In this document: positions 1-8,049 of the stretch, in pieces
How the letters are laid out: each line of letters begins with the position of its first letter
Position numbering within the stretch: position 1 is the stretch's first letter
From: Christensenella timonensis
GTDB lineage: Bacteria; Bacillota; Clostridia; Christensenellales; Christensenellaceae
Assembly (NCBI RefSeq): GCF_900087015.1
Contig: NZ_FLKP01000002.1
Location: 992,001-1,056,000, forward strand
Direction of reading: 5' to 3'
Length of the DNA stretch: 64,000 nt
Position numbers and translations under genes: made by a program
Notes under the pieces: generated by a model
What the model was told of the DNA's origin: nothing
Databases searched by the model: none
The model's input: the letters and a program-made list of their open reading frames with translations, nothing else

Positions 1-542
1 ACCTGGCGGAGATCCTGGCTGAAAAGATCGGCTATAAAGGACAGGTTGCGGCTTTGGGCGGCACGATCGGCGCTCCCTGCCACGAAGACCGTATCGAGGG
101 CTTCAAGGAAGTCATGGCAAAGTATCCTGACATCGAAGTAGTAGAAATCCAGTATGACAACGACCAGGTTGAACAGGCCCTCACATATGCGGAAGGTTTC
201 CTGCAGAAATATCCTGACCTCAAAGGTATCTTCTGCAATAACATGGGCAACCCGATCGGCGCTGCACAGGCGGTACTCGACGCCGGTAAGCAGGATCAGG
301 TCGTCATCGTTGGTATGGATCACGACAAACGTGCGCTTGAGTATTTAAGAGACGGCGTAATCTCTGCGCTGGGCGTACAGGATTGCTTCAAGATGGGCTT
401 TGACACGATCCAGGTAGCGATCAAGATCGCGGATGGTTTGGAACCCGGCGATGCATATCCGGAACAGACACAGGAAAAGACGACCATCATTTATCCGGAC
501 GGCGCACAGCATCTTCTCGACATGCTGTATCCTGAATCTTGA
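1..542 (+). CDS. Sugar ABC transporter substrate-binding protein, 5'-truncated (RbsB/Peripla_BP_4 type)
   Basis: This is the C-terminal part of an extracellular sugar-binding protein. The reading frame is open from base 3 and stops at 540-542, so about 180 residues are present; the signal peptide and N-terminal lobe lie outside the window. The visible part has the usual second-lobe pattern of RbsB-like proteins: a helix with EDRIEGFKEV, a segment YPDLKGIFCNN that reports on downstream ligand contacts, VVIVGMDHD, and a terminal tail ending in LYPES. It is followed at 669 by the ATPase and at 2183 by the permease of the same importer, so it should deliver its ligand to that permease. The ligand cannot be read from the sequence. 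Family assignment is firm; substrate is unknown. Confidence 0.9.
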   Translation, partial: LAEILAEKIGYKGQVAALGGTIGAPCHEDRIEGFKEVMAKYPDIEVVEIQYDNDQVEQALTYAEGFLQKYPDLKGIFCNNMGNPIGAAQAVLDAGKQDQVVIVGMDHDKRALEYLRDGVISALGVQDCFKMGFDTIQVAIKIADGLEPGDAYPEQTQEKTTIIYPDGAQHLLDMLYPES

Positions 543-590
543 TGATAGTCAGTCAGAAGAAGAAATAAGATAACGATATTTCAGGTGATG

Positions 591-625
591 AGGCCCCGTA
601 CCGCGTTTTCGCGGAAGCGGGGCCT
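591..625 (+). promoter_or_regulatory. Intercistronic hairpin between binding protein and ATPase genes
   Basis: The arms AGGCCCCG (591-598) and CGGGGCCT (618-625) are perfect complements, and an inner stem CCGCG/CGCGG (601-605/610-614) closes a TTTT loop. No T-run follows, so this looks like a 3'-end stabiliser or partial attenuator rather than a full terminator. Such hairpins often raise binding-protein mRNA over the downstream transporter genes. Confidence 0.6.
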
Positions 626-668
626 GAGCCTGAAAAAATGATTCAGGAACCATGTTTGGAGGACGCTT

Positions 669-2153
669 ATGTCTGAATTTATCTTGGAAATGAAAGGAAT
701 CGTCAAGGAGTTCCCCGGAACGCTTGCCCTCGATCACGTTGATTTCAGCGTCCGACCGGGCGAGATCATGGCGCTTATTGGAGAAAACGGCGCCGGGAAA
801 AGCACGCTGATGAACGTGCTGATGGGGATACACCAGCCCAATGAAGGAGAGATCCTGCTGGAAGGCAAGACGATTGAGAACAGGACGCCGAGGGAGGCCC
901 TTGACAGGGGGATCGGGATGGTCCCGCAGGAACTGAACCTGGTGAGCGATATTTCCATCGCGGAAAATATTTTCCTGGGAAGCCACCAGAAGAAAAAAGG
1001 CGTGATCGATTGGGAGAAAACGTACGAAAAAGCTGAGGAAGCATTGAAACAACTTGATGTGGAAATGGATCCGCGCAAAAAGGTGAGCGAGATTTCGGCT
1101 GCCTACCAGCAACTGGTGTCCATTGCCAGAACGCTGACGGCAGGATCGCATATCATCGTTTTTGACGAGCCGACCGCATCCTTAACCTTGAATGAAACAC
1201 AGCACTTATTTAATAATATACGGAAGTTAAAAGCGGCGGGGAAATCCATCATCATCATTACCCACCACTTAGACGAGGTCGTGGAGCTTTCCGACCGCGT
1301 GAGCATCATGCGCGACGGGAAGATGGTGCATGTCGGCAATACGGCGGAGATGCCCATCGATGAAATGATTTACCACATGGCGGGCGAGCACGTGGAAAAA
1401 ACAGTCAAAGAGGAACGGGAGTATTCGGAAGAAGAATTCTTCTCGGTCTCTCATTTTTCGCGCAAAAAGGAATTTGACGACGTCAGCTTTTCTGTGCGCA
1501 AGGGAGAAATCTTTGGTGTTGCAGGCCTCGTGGGTGCGGGACGTACGGAGCTTTTCAGTTGTATTTACGGACTGACGAAGCGCGACAGCGGCACAGTCAG
1601 GCTGGACGGCAAAGAAGTGGAGATCCATACGCCGCATGAAGCGATCGCGCAGGGAATCGGTCTGGTACCCGAAGAACGGCGCAAGCAGGGAATGTTCCCG
1701 GTGATCCCCGTTTATGAAAATATCATGCTGCCCTCTTATGACAAGACTAAAAAGGGCGTGGTAATCGATTTTAATACCGTCAAAAAGGAATCGGACGAAT
1801 ATATCAAAAAACTCCGTATCAAAACGCCGTCGGGCAATGTCCCCATTAAGAGCCTGTCGGGCGGTAACCAGCAAAAGGTCATCCTTGCCCGCTGGATGGA
1901 GAAAAAAGTAAAATTACTTATTTTAGACGAACCGACGCGAGGGATCGACGTCCGCGCAAAGGGCGAGATTTACAAATTGATCCGGGAAATGGCCGATACG
2001 GGCATCACGGTAATCGTCATATCTTCAGAAATTGAGGAGCTGCTTACTATTTCGGACCGGATGATGATCATGTTCAACGGAAAAGTAAAGGGCATCATTA
2101 CGCCTGACGACACGGTGGAACGTGAAGATATACTGAAGATTGCACTGCAATAA
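669..2153 (+). CDS. Sugar ABC transporter ATP-binding protein, tandem NBD (RbsA/MglA type)
   Basis: This 494-residue cytoplasmic ATPase energises the importer encoded by its neighbours. It has two nucleotide-binding domains, the normal size and layout for RbsA/MglA proteins. NBD1 (about 1-240) has Walker A GENGAGKST and Walker B with FDEPTAS. NBD2 (about 255-490) has the relaxed Walker A GLVGAGRTE, the signature LSGGNQQK and Walker B LDEPTRGID. Both Walker B motifs keep the catalytic Glu, unlike NBD2 in the two other importer ATPases of this window. The ATG at 669 follows a good GGAGGA ribosome site. The permease begins 29 bases after the stop. Substrate is not predictable from the ATPase. 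Confidence 0.93.
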   Translation: MSEFILEMKGIVKEFPGTLALDHVDFSVRPGEIMALIGENGAGKSTLMNVLMGIHQPNEGEILLEGKTIENRTPREALDRGIGMVPQELNLVSDISIAENIFLGSHQKKKGVIDWEKTYEKAEEALKQLDVEMDPRKKVSEISAAYQQLVSIARTLTAGSHIIVFDEPTASLTLNETQHLFNNIRKLKAAGKSIIIITHHLDEVVELSDRVSIMRDGKMVHVGNTAEMPIDEMIYHMAGEHVEKTVKEEREYSEEEFFSVSHFSRKKEFDDVSFSVRKGEIFGVAGLVGAGRTELFSCIYGLTKRDSGTVRLDGKEVEIHTPHEAIAQGIGLVPEERRKQGMFPVIPVYENIMLPSYDKTKKGVVIDFNTVKKESDEYIKKLRIKTPSGNVPIKSLSGGNQQKVILARWMEKKVKLLILDEPTRGIDVRAKGEIYKLIREMADTGITVIVISSEIEELLTISDRMMIMFNGKVKGIITPDDTVEREDILKIALQ

Positions 2154-2182
2154 TTCCGTGATTGATTAAAGGAGAGAACAAA

Positions 2183-3181
2183 ATGGAAAGTTTAGGTAAG
2201 AAAAGTTTTTCCCAGACGCTGGGAAAAGGGGTGAAATCGATTTTCACATCCACGGCGGGCGTGGTATTCGTGGTAACGATCCTGATCACGTTGTTCGTCA
2301 ACATTGCCACGAGCGGCAATTTTTATACGGCCTATAATATTTCTACATTTACCCGTACGGCATGCTTTACGATCATCGTGGGCTTTGCCCAGACGCTGGT
2401 ATTGCTCTTGGGCGGGATCGACCTTTCGGTCGCGAGCGTCGCTGGCCTTGCAAGCATGATCTTTGCGATGCTGGTACTGGTGATGGGTGTGGATCCGTTT
2501 GTGGCGATCACCATTGCGCTGGTAGCGGGCATCGGCATGGGCGCGCTCAATGGTATCTTTATCTGCGGCCTTGGACTCACGCCGTTTATCGTAACGCTGG
2601 CAACCAGCTCGCTTTTTAAAGGAATCGTATATGTTGCGACACAGGGCTTCCCCCTGACGGGCATCCCGGAGTCGGTCACAGTGATCGGCCAGGGCTCGCT
2701 GGGCGGTATCCTTCCGTATCCGGTCATTATCATGATCGTGCTGGCGGTGATCCTGATTTTTTTGCTCAAACTGACGAGCTTTGGGCGCCACATTTACGCG
2801 GTAGGCGGGAATGAAGAAGCGTCCAAAATCGTGGGTATCCGCGTCAACAAGACAAAAATGGGCGTTTACTGCCTCGCTGGTTTCCTGTCGGCGATCGCAG
2901 GCGTGCTCATGGTGCTGCGCATGGGTTCTTCGCAGGTAAACATCGGCGAGAACTGGGTCATGCCGTCCATCACGGCAGCTGTTTTGGGCGGAACGTCCAT
3001 GAACGGCGGCAGCGGCGGCATCGGCGGAACCATCGTCGGCGGATTTTTGATGGCGACGATCTCCTACAGTATCAGCTTGCTGGGCATTTCCTCTTATTGG
3101 GACCAAGTGGTAACAGGCCTTGTGGTATTGATCGCAATTTCCATTGACGCGATCCGCCGCAAAAAACAGGCAAGCGTATAA
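2183..3181 (+). CDS. Sugar ABC transporter permease (RbsC family, BPD_transp_2)
   Basis: This polytopic inner-membrane protein of 332 residues forms the translocation channel, presumably as a homodimer because no second permease follows. It is rich in long hydrophobic helices and carries the family landmark GGIDLSVAS after the second or third helix and the Gly-rich segment near residue 270 (GTSMNGGSGGIGG). The start was set at 2183, not at the upstream TTG, because AAAGGAGAG lies just before this ATG. The ATPase gene precedes it and a VOC/isomerase pair follows in the same direction, so the importer probably feeds those enzymes. Confidence 0.92.
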   Translation: MESLGKKSFSQTLGKGVKSIFTSTAGVVFVVTILITLFVNIATSGNFYTAYNISTFTRTACFTIIVGFAQTLVLLLGGIDLSVASVAGLASMIFAMLVLVMGVDPFVAITIALVAGIGMGALNGIFICGLGLTPFIVTLATSSLFKGIVYVATQGFPLTGIPESVTVIGQGSLGGILPYPVIIMIVLAVILIFLLKLTSFGRHIYAVGGNEEASKIVGIRVNKTKMGVYCLAGFLSAIAGVLMVLRMGSSQVNIGENWVMPSITAAVLGGTSMNGGSGGIGGTIVGGFLMATISYSISLLGISSYWDQVVTGLVVLIAISIDAIRRKKQASV

Positions 3182-3213
3182 CTGGAACATATAGTATAAT
3201 AAAAGGAGCTTTT

Positions 3214-3255
3214 ATGAAAACAGGTGAGGCTCACGTGAAAGGAGAGAAACAATGA
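3214..3255 (+). CDS. Possible 13-codon leader peptide coupled to the VOC gene
   Basis: A mini-ORF encoding MKTGEAHVKGEKQ begins with ATG at 3214 behind a strong AAAAGGAG ribosome site. Its stop codon TGA (3253-3255) overlaps the ATG of the next gene (3252) in an ATGA arrangement, the geometry of translational coupling. A TATAAT hexamer sits at 3195-3200 but has no convincing -35. The peptide has no recognisable function. It could equally be a chance ORF in a 70-base gap. Confidence 0.35.
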   Translation: MKTGEAHVKGEKQ

Positions 3256-3779
3256 CGTATCAGGAATTATTGGAGCATAACAAAAAGAGGACGGTTAAGC
3301 AGATCGCATTTCTGACGGACGACATCGACAAGGCAGTGCGGCTGTGGGTAGATAAGCTGAAAGTGGGGCCGTGGACGATCTACAAATTCTCCAGCGAGAC
3401 GATGAAGGATTTCCACGTGAACGGGGAGCTGGTGACGGAGCCGTTTGAATTCGAGGTGGCGCTTTCGGACATCGGGGATACGAACATCGAGATCATGATG
3501 CCGGTGAAGGGGCCGAACATCTATGGAAAATTCATCGAGACAAAGGGCACGGGGATGCACCATTTCAAGGAGCATATCACGGACGAGAATATGGAAGGCT
3601 ACATTGCGGAGCTGAAGGAAAGAGGGATGGACGTGATCCAGAGCGGCTGGTGCGGCCCGGACTTCCACGCGTACATCAACACGGAACCGGTGATGGGCTT
3701 CAACTACGAGCTGGGGAACTGCCCGGAAACGATCGACATCCCGGAGGAGTACATCCGCTATTATCCTGAAAAGGACTGA
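3252..3779 (+). CDS. VOC (glyoxalase/methylmalonyl-CoA epimerase-like) superfamily protein
   Basis: This cytosolic protein of 175 residues is built on the vicinal-oxygen-chelate fold. Two beta-alpha-beta-beta-beta halves can be traced: VKQIAFLTDDIDKAVRLW with the following strands, then GMHHFKEHI with helix and strands to GFNYELGN. The His pair in GMHHF and the late Glu of FNYELG occupy the places used for metal binding in methylmalonyl-CoA epimerase and its relatives. It is followed 18 bases later by a sugar isomerase/epimerase and preceded by an importer, so an epimerase, isomerase or lyase role on the imported compound is likely. The actual substrate is unknown. Confidence 0.8.
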   Translation: MTYQELLEHNKKRTVKQIAFLTDDIDKAVRLWVDKLKVGPWTIYKFSSETMKDFHVNGELVTEPFEFEVALSDIGDTNIEIMMPVKGPNIYGKFIETKGTGMHHFKEHITDENMEGYIAELKERGMDVIQSGWCGPDFHAYINTEPVMGFNYELGNCPETIDIPEEYIRYYPEKD

Positions 3780-3797
3780 ATGTAAGGAGGGACGGCC

Positions 3798-4631
3798 ATG
3801 AAATACGGAATCACACAATGGAGCTATCCGGGCAACGGGATCTATGCCATGAAGTATGTGGCGGAGGCAGGCTACGACGGCATGCAAATCGAGCTTGGAG
3901 GGCTTGACAACGGCTATTATATGGGCGAGAAGAAGGTCAGGGACGTGTACATGGAGGAAGCGGAGCGCTACGGGCTTACGTTTCCGTCGATCGTCCTGAA
4001 TGACCTGATGTACCATGGCCTGATGGGAGACAAGGACGCAGAGGACTTCAAGAGCTGTATGTATGCGCAGGATCTGATCCTGGAGACGGCACAGGCTATG
4101 GGGCTTGACTATGTGATGCTGCCATTCTTCTTTGAGTCGGAGATCAGGACAGAAGGGGATTTCGAGCGTGCGGTGACGTACATCAAAAAGATATGCGAAA
4201 AGGCGAAGGGCTGTGGGATCAAGATCGGCGCGGAGACAGCGCTCAATTGGGATAAACAGATCGAGCTGATGGACGAGGTGGATGCAGATAACCTGGACTG
4301 TTTCTTTGATACGCAGAACTACATGTGGTACGATGGGTATTCGCAGACAGAGAACTTAGAGAAGCTGTATCCGCGGCTGGGCGACCAGCTGCACCTGTGC
4401 GACGGGAGCGACACGCGCGCAAACGGCGGCACAAACGGCGGCATGCTTTTGGGGCAGGGCGCGGGGGAATTCCTGGCGCAGATGGACATCCTGCGGGATA
4501 ACAAATTCGACGGATGGATGATCCTTGAGAACATCTACACACGCCCGGCGCTGTACGCAATGGAGGACGATCCGTTCGAGCTCTCGAAAAAGGAGCTTGC
4601 GTACGTCAAGGACATCGTATCCAAATGGTGA
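3798..4631 (+). CDS. Sugar phosphate isomerase/epimerase, xylose-isomerase-like TIM barrel
   Basis: This protein of 277 residues belongs to the AP_endonuc_2 / IolE-IolI superfamily of divalent-metal TIM barrels. Putative metal ligands occur in the usual order: Glu in KIGAETAL, Asp in CFFDTQN, His in LHLCDG and Glu in ILENIY near the C-terminus. Family members isomerise, epimerise, dehydrate or cleave sugars and cyclitols. A strong AAGGAGG site precedes the ATG. It is the last gene of the importer-VOC-isomerase operon, closed by a terminator at 4680. It is only distantly similar to the two TIM-barrel proteins near 40 and 61 kb, which start with MKLG and have different sequence blocks. Confidence 0.85.
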   Translation: MKYGITQWSYPGNGIYAMKYVAEAGYDGMQIELGGLDNGYYMGEKKVRDVYMEEAERYGLTFPSIVLNDLMYHGLMGDKDAEDFKSCMYAQDLILETAQAMGLDYVMLPFFFESEIRTEGDFERAVTYIKKICEKAKGCGIKIGAETALNWDKQIELMDEVDADNLDCFFDTQNYMWYDGYSQTENLEKLYPRLGDQLHLCDGSDTRANGGTNGGMLLGQGAGEFLAQMDILRDNKFDGWMILENIYTRPALYAMEDDPFELSKKELAYVKDIVSKW

Positions 4632-4947
4632 GCAGATAACGGCGATACATAACTTTCCTCCAAATTTTTTATGGATACGCAAAACAGGGAGCCGGTATAA
4701 AACCGGCCTCCTGTTTTGTCATACCCGGAATTTTTGACAAAGATAAAAAAGGACAACAAAACCACTGCAGAACGTCGGGTGGGTTTAGCGGATTTATTTG
4801 CGAAAAGAAAAAACAAATAAAAAACCAATACTGTAATTTTATAAAATATGGTATAATTTAGAAGATATTGTTGTGTACTATAGTTTGGCGTATTTGATGC
4901 GTCACAATTTTAATAGATCGCAAAAAGCAAGGTATGGAGATAGATGC
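4632..4947. other. Intergenic region between importer operon and deoR-type gene
   Basis: After the terminator at 4680-4718 the sequence is AT-rich and shows no further gene. A consensus TATAAT at 4852-4857, 91 bases before the regulator ATG, is the best promoter -10 box, but the hexamer 17 bases upstream (TACTGT) is a poor -35. This suggests a weak or activated promoter for the regulator and the ATPase behind it. Confidence 0.5.
4680..4718 (+). terminator. Intrinsic terminator after the first importer operon
   Basis: A long hairpin has outer arms CAAAACAGG (4680-4688) and CCTGTTTTG (4710-4718) and an inner CCGGT/ACCGG stem around the loop ATAAA. The right arm supplies the T-run. It lies 49 bases after the isomerase stop codon. 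Confidence 0.85.
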
Positions 4948-5760
4948 ATGTTTAAAGCGGCGCGTCTGGCAAAAATTAAAGAAGTGCTTTTAGACCGGGG
5001 ACAAGTGGACGTGAGTACACTCAGCGCTTTGCTCAATGTTTCGGACGTGACGATCCGCAGTGACCTAGAGCAGCTGGAGAAGGAAAAATTCGTGTACCGT
5101 ACATATGGCGGCGCTGTTTTGAATGAGGATCATTTAAAGCAGCAGTCCATGCAGGATGCAATCACGGGGGCTTCGCTCGATTACGATAAGAACAAAGAGA
5201 TGGTCGGGCAGATTGCAGCGGATATGGTGCGGGACAACGAATGGATATTCTTGGGCCCGGGGACAACCTGTTACTACGTTGCCAAGGCGCTCCTGAACCG
5301 TGAGAACGTGAACGTGGTGACCAATAACCTGTATGTGGCGGGGGCGCTCGCGCAAAACCCGAAATCCAATGTGATGGTGACGGGCGGGACGATGGTGCAC
5401 AGTGAAATGTCGCTGACGGGCGACCTTTTCTCGAGATTCCTCAAAAACATTTTTATTGCGAAGGCTTTTATCGGCGTGGGCGGCGTGGACTTTGACAGCG
5501 GGTTCACCGTTTCCAATACGCTGGAGTCCAATGTATACCAGAAGATCAAAAAAATTTCAAAGGAATTGATCATTGTGGCCGACCAGACAAAATTCGGGCA
5601 TACGTCCCTGACGAGCATCGGCCCGCTGACAACGGTGGACGCAGTGATCACCAATGACGATATACCAGAAGATTACAAATCATATTTTTTCCAACAGGGT
5701 ATCAGAATCTTTACATCGTATCGGATCAAACCTTCTTCTATCAAAAGCGTGGAAGAATGA
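4948..5760 (+). CDS. DeoR/GlpR family transcriptional regulator
   Basis: This cytoplasmic repressor of 270 residues binds DNA and is expected to sense a phosphorylated sugar. Residues about 5-57 form the DeoR winged helix-turn-helix (RLAKIKEVLL, then SALLNVSDVTIRSDL with the recognition helix). The C-terminal DeoRC domain, an isomerase-like fold, shows FLGPGTTCYYVAKAL and the late VVADQTKFG block. The ATG at 4948 was chosen over an upstream TTG because the HTH begins right after it and a GGTATGGAGA site precedes it. The next gene, an importer ATPase, starts 26 bases downstream and is probably co-transcribed. Confidence 0.9.
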   Translation: MFKAARLAKIKEVLLDRGQVDVSTLSALLNVSDVTIRSDLEQLEKEKFVYRTYGGAVLNEDHLKQQSMQDAITGASLDYDKNKEMVGQIAADMVRDNEWIFLGPGTTCYYVAKALLNRENVNVVTNNLYVAGALAQNPKSNVMVTGGTMVHSEMSLTGDLFSRFLKNIFIAKAFIGVGGVDFDSGFTVSNTLESNVYQKIKKISKELIIVADQTKFGHTSLTSIGPLTTVDAVITNDDIPEDYKSYFFQQGIRIFTSYRIKPSSIKSVEE

Positions 5761-5786
5761 CACAGGAATAATAAGGAGTGTGGAAC

Positions 5787-7253
5787 ATGCCGCAGGCGGT
5801 ACTCAAGATGGTAGATATATGCAAATCCTATCATGAGATTCGCGTTCTTTCCGGGATCAATTTAGAACTTTATCCCGGTCAGATTTGTGCGCTTTTGGGA
5901 AGCAACGGCGCGGGCAAGAGCACCCTTACCAAAATCATGACGGGCGAGGTGCGTATGACGAGCGGCAAGATCTGCATGGACGGCAGGGAAGTGGAGATCA
6001 ATTCTCCTTACGCGGCGAAGAAACTTGGAATCATCAGTTGTCCGCAGGAGGTCACGATTTTTGGGGAATTAAGCGTCACGGAGAATTTGTTCCTGGGCAG
6101 TGAGTTAAGGCGTAAAGGCGTGCTAGATTGGCATGCGATGGAGCAGGAGACGCAGGCGATACTCGACAAGCTGGGGATCGACGTAGAGCCGCGGCGCAAG
6201 GCAAGCCGCCTTTCCATGGCGGAGAAATATTTGCTGCAGTTTGCGAGGACGCTGATCCGCGATTACAAGGTGATCGTCCTGGACGAACTCACGGATTCGC
6301 TCACCATGTCGGAGGTGGCGCGGCTTTATTCGCTGCTGCGGGAGCTCAAGGCGCGCGGCGTGGCGGTCGTTTACATCACGCACCGTATCGAGGAAGCACG
6401 GAAGATATCGGACAGGATCACTGTGATGAAGGATGGGGAGATCATGGATTCTATTGCGCCCCAGAACGCGGAGCGCGAAGAGCTGGCGCACAAGATGCTC
6501 GGGGAGGATATCAAGGAGCATTACCCCAAGCTTTCCGTTGCCAAGGGAAACGTCGTCCTGCAGGCGCGCGGACTGCGCAACAAGTTTGTGAGCGATATCA
6601 GTTTTTCCCTGCGCAGCGGCGAGGTACTGGGCATCGCCGGGCTGGTCGGGTCGGGGCGTACGAATCTTTTGAAGGCCATTGTGGGACTGGATAAATTAGA
6701 TGAGGGAAACGTAAGCGTGATGTCTGGAGGTACGGGCGCGGACGGCATTCGCGCCAATATTGGTTTTATCCCGGAGAACCGTGATACGCAGGGGCTCTTT
6801 ATGGATATGTCGGTGGCACAGAACATCACGATCAAGCGGCTCAAGGGGATCTCGAAGGGCAGGCTGATCATGCCGCGCGACGAAGAGGAAAAGAGCTGGG
6901 ACTATATCGAGCGGCTGGGGATCAAGCCGAGGAACGCACACCAGAAAGTCCGTTACTTAAGCGGCGGGAACAAGCAAAAGACTTTGGTGGCGCGCAACGT
7001 ATTTTCCCGCTGCAACATCTATATTTTTGACGAGCCGACCAAGGGCGTGGATATCGCCGGCAAGGTGGAGATATACAACATCATCAACGAGTTGATCCGC
7101 AAAAAAGCGGGGATCGTGCTGGTATCCTCTGATTTTTCCGAGCTGGCGGGAATGTGTGACCGCGTGTTGGTGATCCGCAACGGCAAGCTGGTCGGGGAGC
7201 TGAAGCAGAGCGAATTATCGCACCAGCGCCTGTTCGATTTGTGCAAGGAATAA
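5787..7253 (+). CDS. Orphan sugar ABC transporter ATP-binding protein (RbsA type)
   Basis: This is a 488-residue tandem-NBD ATPase of the RbsA/MglA family with no permease or binding protein beside it; the neighbours are a DeoR regulator and yajC. NBD1 has GSNGAGKST, a variant signature LSMAEKYLL and Walker B LDELTDS. NBD2 has GLVGSGRTN, LSGGNKQK and FDEPTKGVD. Start at ATG 5787, behind AAGGAG, gives better spacing than the in-frame GTG at 5778. It may serve a permease encoded elsewhere or be a relic of a lost importer operon. Both Walker B Asp-Glu pairs are present, so loss of ATPase activity is not indicated. Confidence 0.88.
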   Translation: MPQAVLKMVDICKSYHEIRVLSGINLELYPGQICALLGSNGAGKSTLTKIMTGEVRMTSGKICMDGREVEINSPYAAKKLGIISCPQEVTIFGELSVTENLFLGSELRRKGVLDWHAMEQETQAILDKLGIDVEPRRKASRLSMAEKYLLQFARTLIRDYKVIVLDELTDSLTMSEVARLYSLLRELKARGVAVVYITHRIEEARKISDRITVMKDGEIMDSIAPQNAEREELAHKMLGEDIKEHYPKLSVAKGNVVLQARGLRNKFVSDISFSLRSGEVLGIAGLVGSGRTNLLKAIVGLDKLDEGNVSVMSGGTGADGIRANIGFIPENRDTQGLFMDMSVAQNITIKRLKGISKGRLIMPRDEEEKSWDYIERLGIKPRNAHQKVRYLSGGNKQKTLVARNVFSRCNIYIFDEPTKGVDIAGKVEIYNIINELIRKKAGIVLVSSDFSELAGMCDRVLVIRNGKLVGELKQSELSHQRLFDLCKE

Positions 7254-7311
7254 GAAAGGCCAAAACGCCTGCTTTTTAGGCGGAAAAAGGCGTGTTGGGC
7301 GCAAATAGTGG

Positions 7312-7340
7312 TTGACTTAAAGGCGCGCTCACGATATTAT
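7312..7340 (+). promoter_or_regulatory. Promoter for yajC
   Basis: The -35 TTGACT (7312-7317) and -10 TATTAT (7335-7340) are separated by 17 bases. The box lies 46 bases upstream of the yajC ATG and downstream of the ATPase gene, so yajC has its own start of transcription. Confidence 0.7.
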
Positions 7341-7386
7341 AATAAAAGTACAATTTTTGTAAATTTGAAAGGCGGTAAATGAGTTT

Positions 7387-7773
7387 ATGAGCACAGATGC
7401 TTTGGGCGGCCTCACGGGCGGCAATGCGATGACACTGCTGTTCCCGATCCTGCTGATCGTTATTTTTGTAGTGTTGATCATCGTTCCGAACAAACGGAAA
7501 GAAAAGAAGTTTAAGGATATGCTTTCGACGCTGCGCGTGGGAGACAATATCAAGACGATCGGCGGTTTTTATGGAAAGGTGATTTCCATCAAGGAAGACC
7601 TGATTACTTTTGAATGCGGCCCGGACAAGGCGAAGCTGGTGATTGCCAAAGGCGCGATTGCTTCTGTGGAAAGTTTTGATGAGGGTAAGGCTCCGGAAAA
7701 GGTAGAAGAAGCCAAGAAGGAAGAGCCTAAAAAGGAAGAACCGAAAAAAGAGGAAACAAAAAAGAAAAAGTAA
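7387..7773 (+). CDS. yajC: Preprotein translocase subunit YajC
   Basis: This 128-residue single-pass membrane protein is the accessory partner of SecDF at the Sec translocase. A single hydrophobic segment spans about residues 15-34 (LLFPILLIVIFVVLIIV) and is followed by the family hallmark PNKRKEKKFKDML, then GDNIKTIGGFYGKV. The C-terminal tail after about residue 100 is an unusual low-complexity run of Lys and Glu, longer than needed for the core family. SecD and SecF are not in the window. Linkage of yajC to the SCIFF genes that follow is typical of Clostridia and supports the taxonomic reading. Confidence 0.95.
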   Translation: MSTDALGGLTGGNAMTLLFPILLIVIFVVLIIVPNKRKEKKFKDMLSTLRVGDNIKTIGGFYGKVISIKEDLITFECGPDKAKLVIAKGAIASVESFDEGKAPEKVEEAKKEEPKKEEPKKEETKKKK

Positions 7774-7787
7774 GGGTTTCGTAACAC

Positions 7788-7816
7788 TTGAAATCGTTTC
7801 GTAATCGTGATACACT
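7788..7816 (+). promoter_or_regulatory. Promoter for scfA
   Basis: The -35 TTGAAA (7788-7793) and -10 TACACT (7811-7816) have a 17-base spacer. They begin 14 bases after the yajC stop codon and 36 bases before the scfA ATG, so the peptide gene can be expressed independently of yajC. Confidence 0.65.
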
Positions 7817-7851
7817 TGTTAACGGAAAGTTTCCTTGAGGAGGTTTGTCAT

Positions 7852-7995
7852 ATGAAACATATTAAAACGATAACCAAGAGCAACTTAAAAGATACGCTGA
7901 AAACAGGCGGTTGCGGCGAATGCCAGACGTCCTGCCAGTCGGCTTGCAAGACATCTTGCACGCTTGCGAACCAGAAGTGCGAGAAAAAGGCATAA
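7852..7995 (+). CDS. scfA: Six-cysteine SCIFF peptide (ranthipeptide precursor)
   Basis: This 47-residue precursor matches the SCIFF family, six cysteines in about forty-five residues. Cysteines are at 21, 24, 28, 32, 36 and 43, with Ser/Thr-rich spacers that include acceptor residues for thioether links. The N-terminal 20 residues (MKHIKTITK and following) are the conserved leader recognised by the radical SAM maturase. An AGGAGG site lies 8 bases before the ATG. The maturase scfB follows after a terminator-like hairpin, so the peptide should be made in excess over the enzyme. SCIFF products are thioether-bridged peptides made by nearly all Clostridia; the biological role here cannot be read from sequence. 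Confidence 0.96.
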   Translation: MKHIKTITKSNLKDTLKTGGCGECQTSCQSACKTSCTLANQKCEKKA

Positions 7996-8014
7996 AGATC
8001 AACTGAAAATCGGG

Positions 8015-8049
8015 TGACGGCAGTGTGGGGACACAATGCCGTCATTTTT
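8015..8049 (+). terminator. Terminator/attenuator between scfA and scfB
   Basis: The arms TGACGGCA (8015-8022) and TGCCGTCA (8037-8044) pair perfectly, with an inner GTGT/ACAC stem around a GGGG loop, followed by TTTTTC. This is a strong intrinsic terminator 19 bases after scfA. It would cap most peptide transcripts and leave only read-through or separate initiation for the maturase. Confidence 0.85.

Noticed and set aside
2192-3190. 332-codon antisense frame opposite the first permease
   Set aside because: The translation is rich in His, Arg, Asp and Gln as expected for the complement of a membrane-protein gene, and no start signals are seen.
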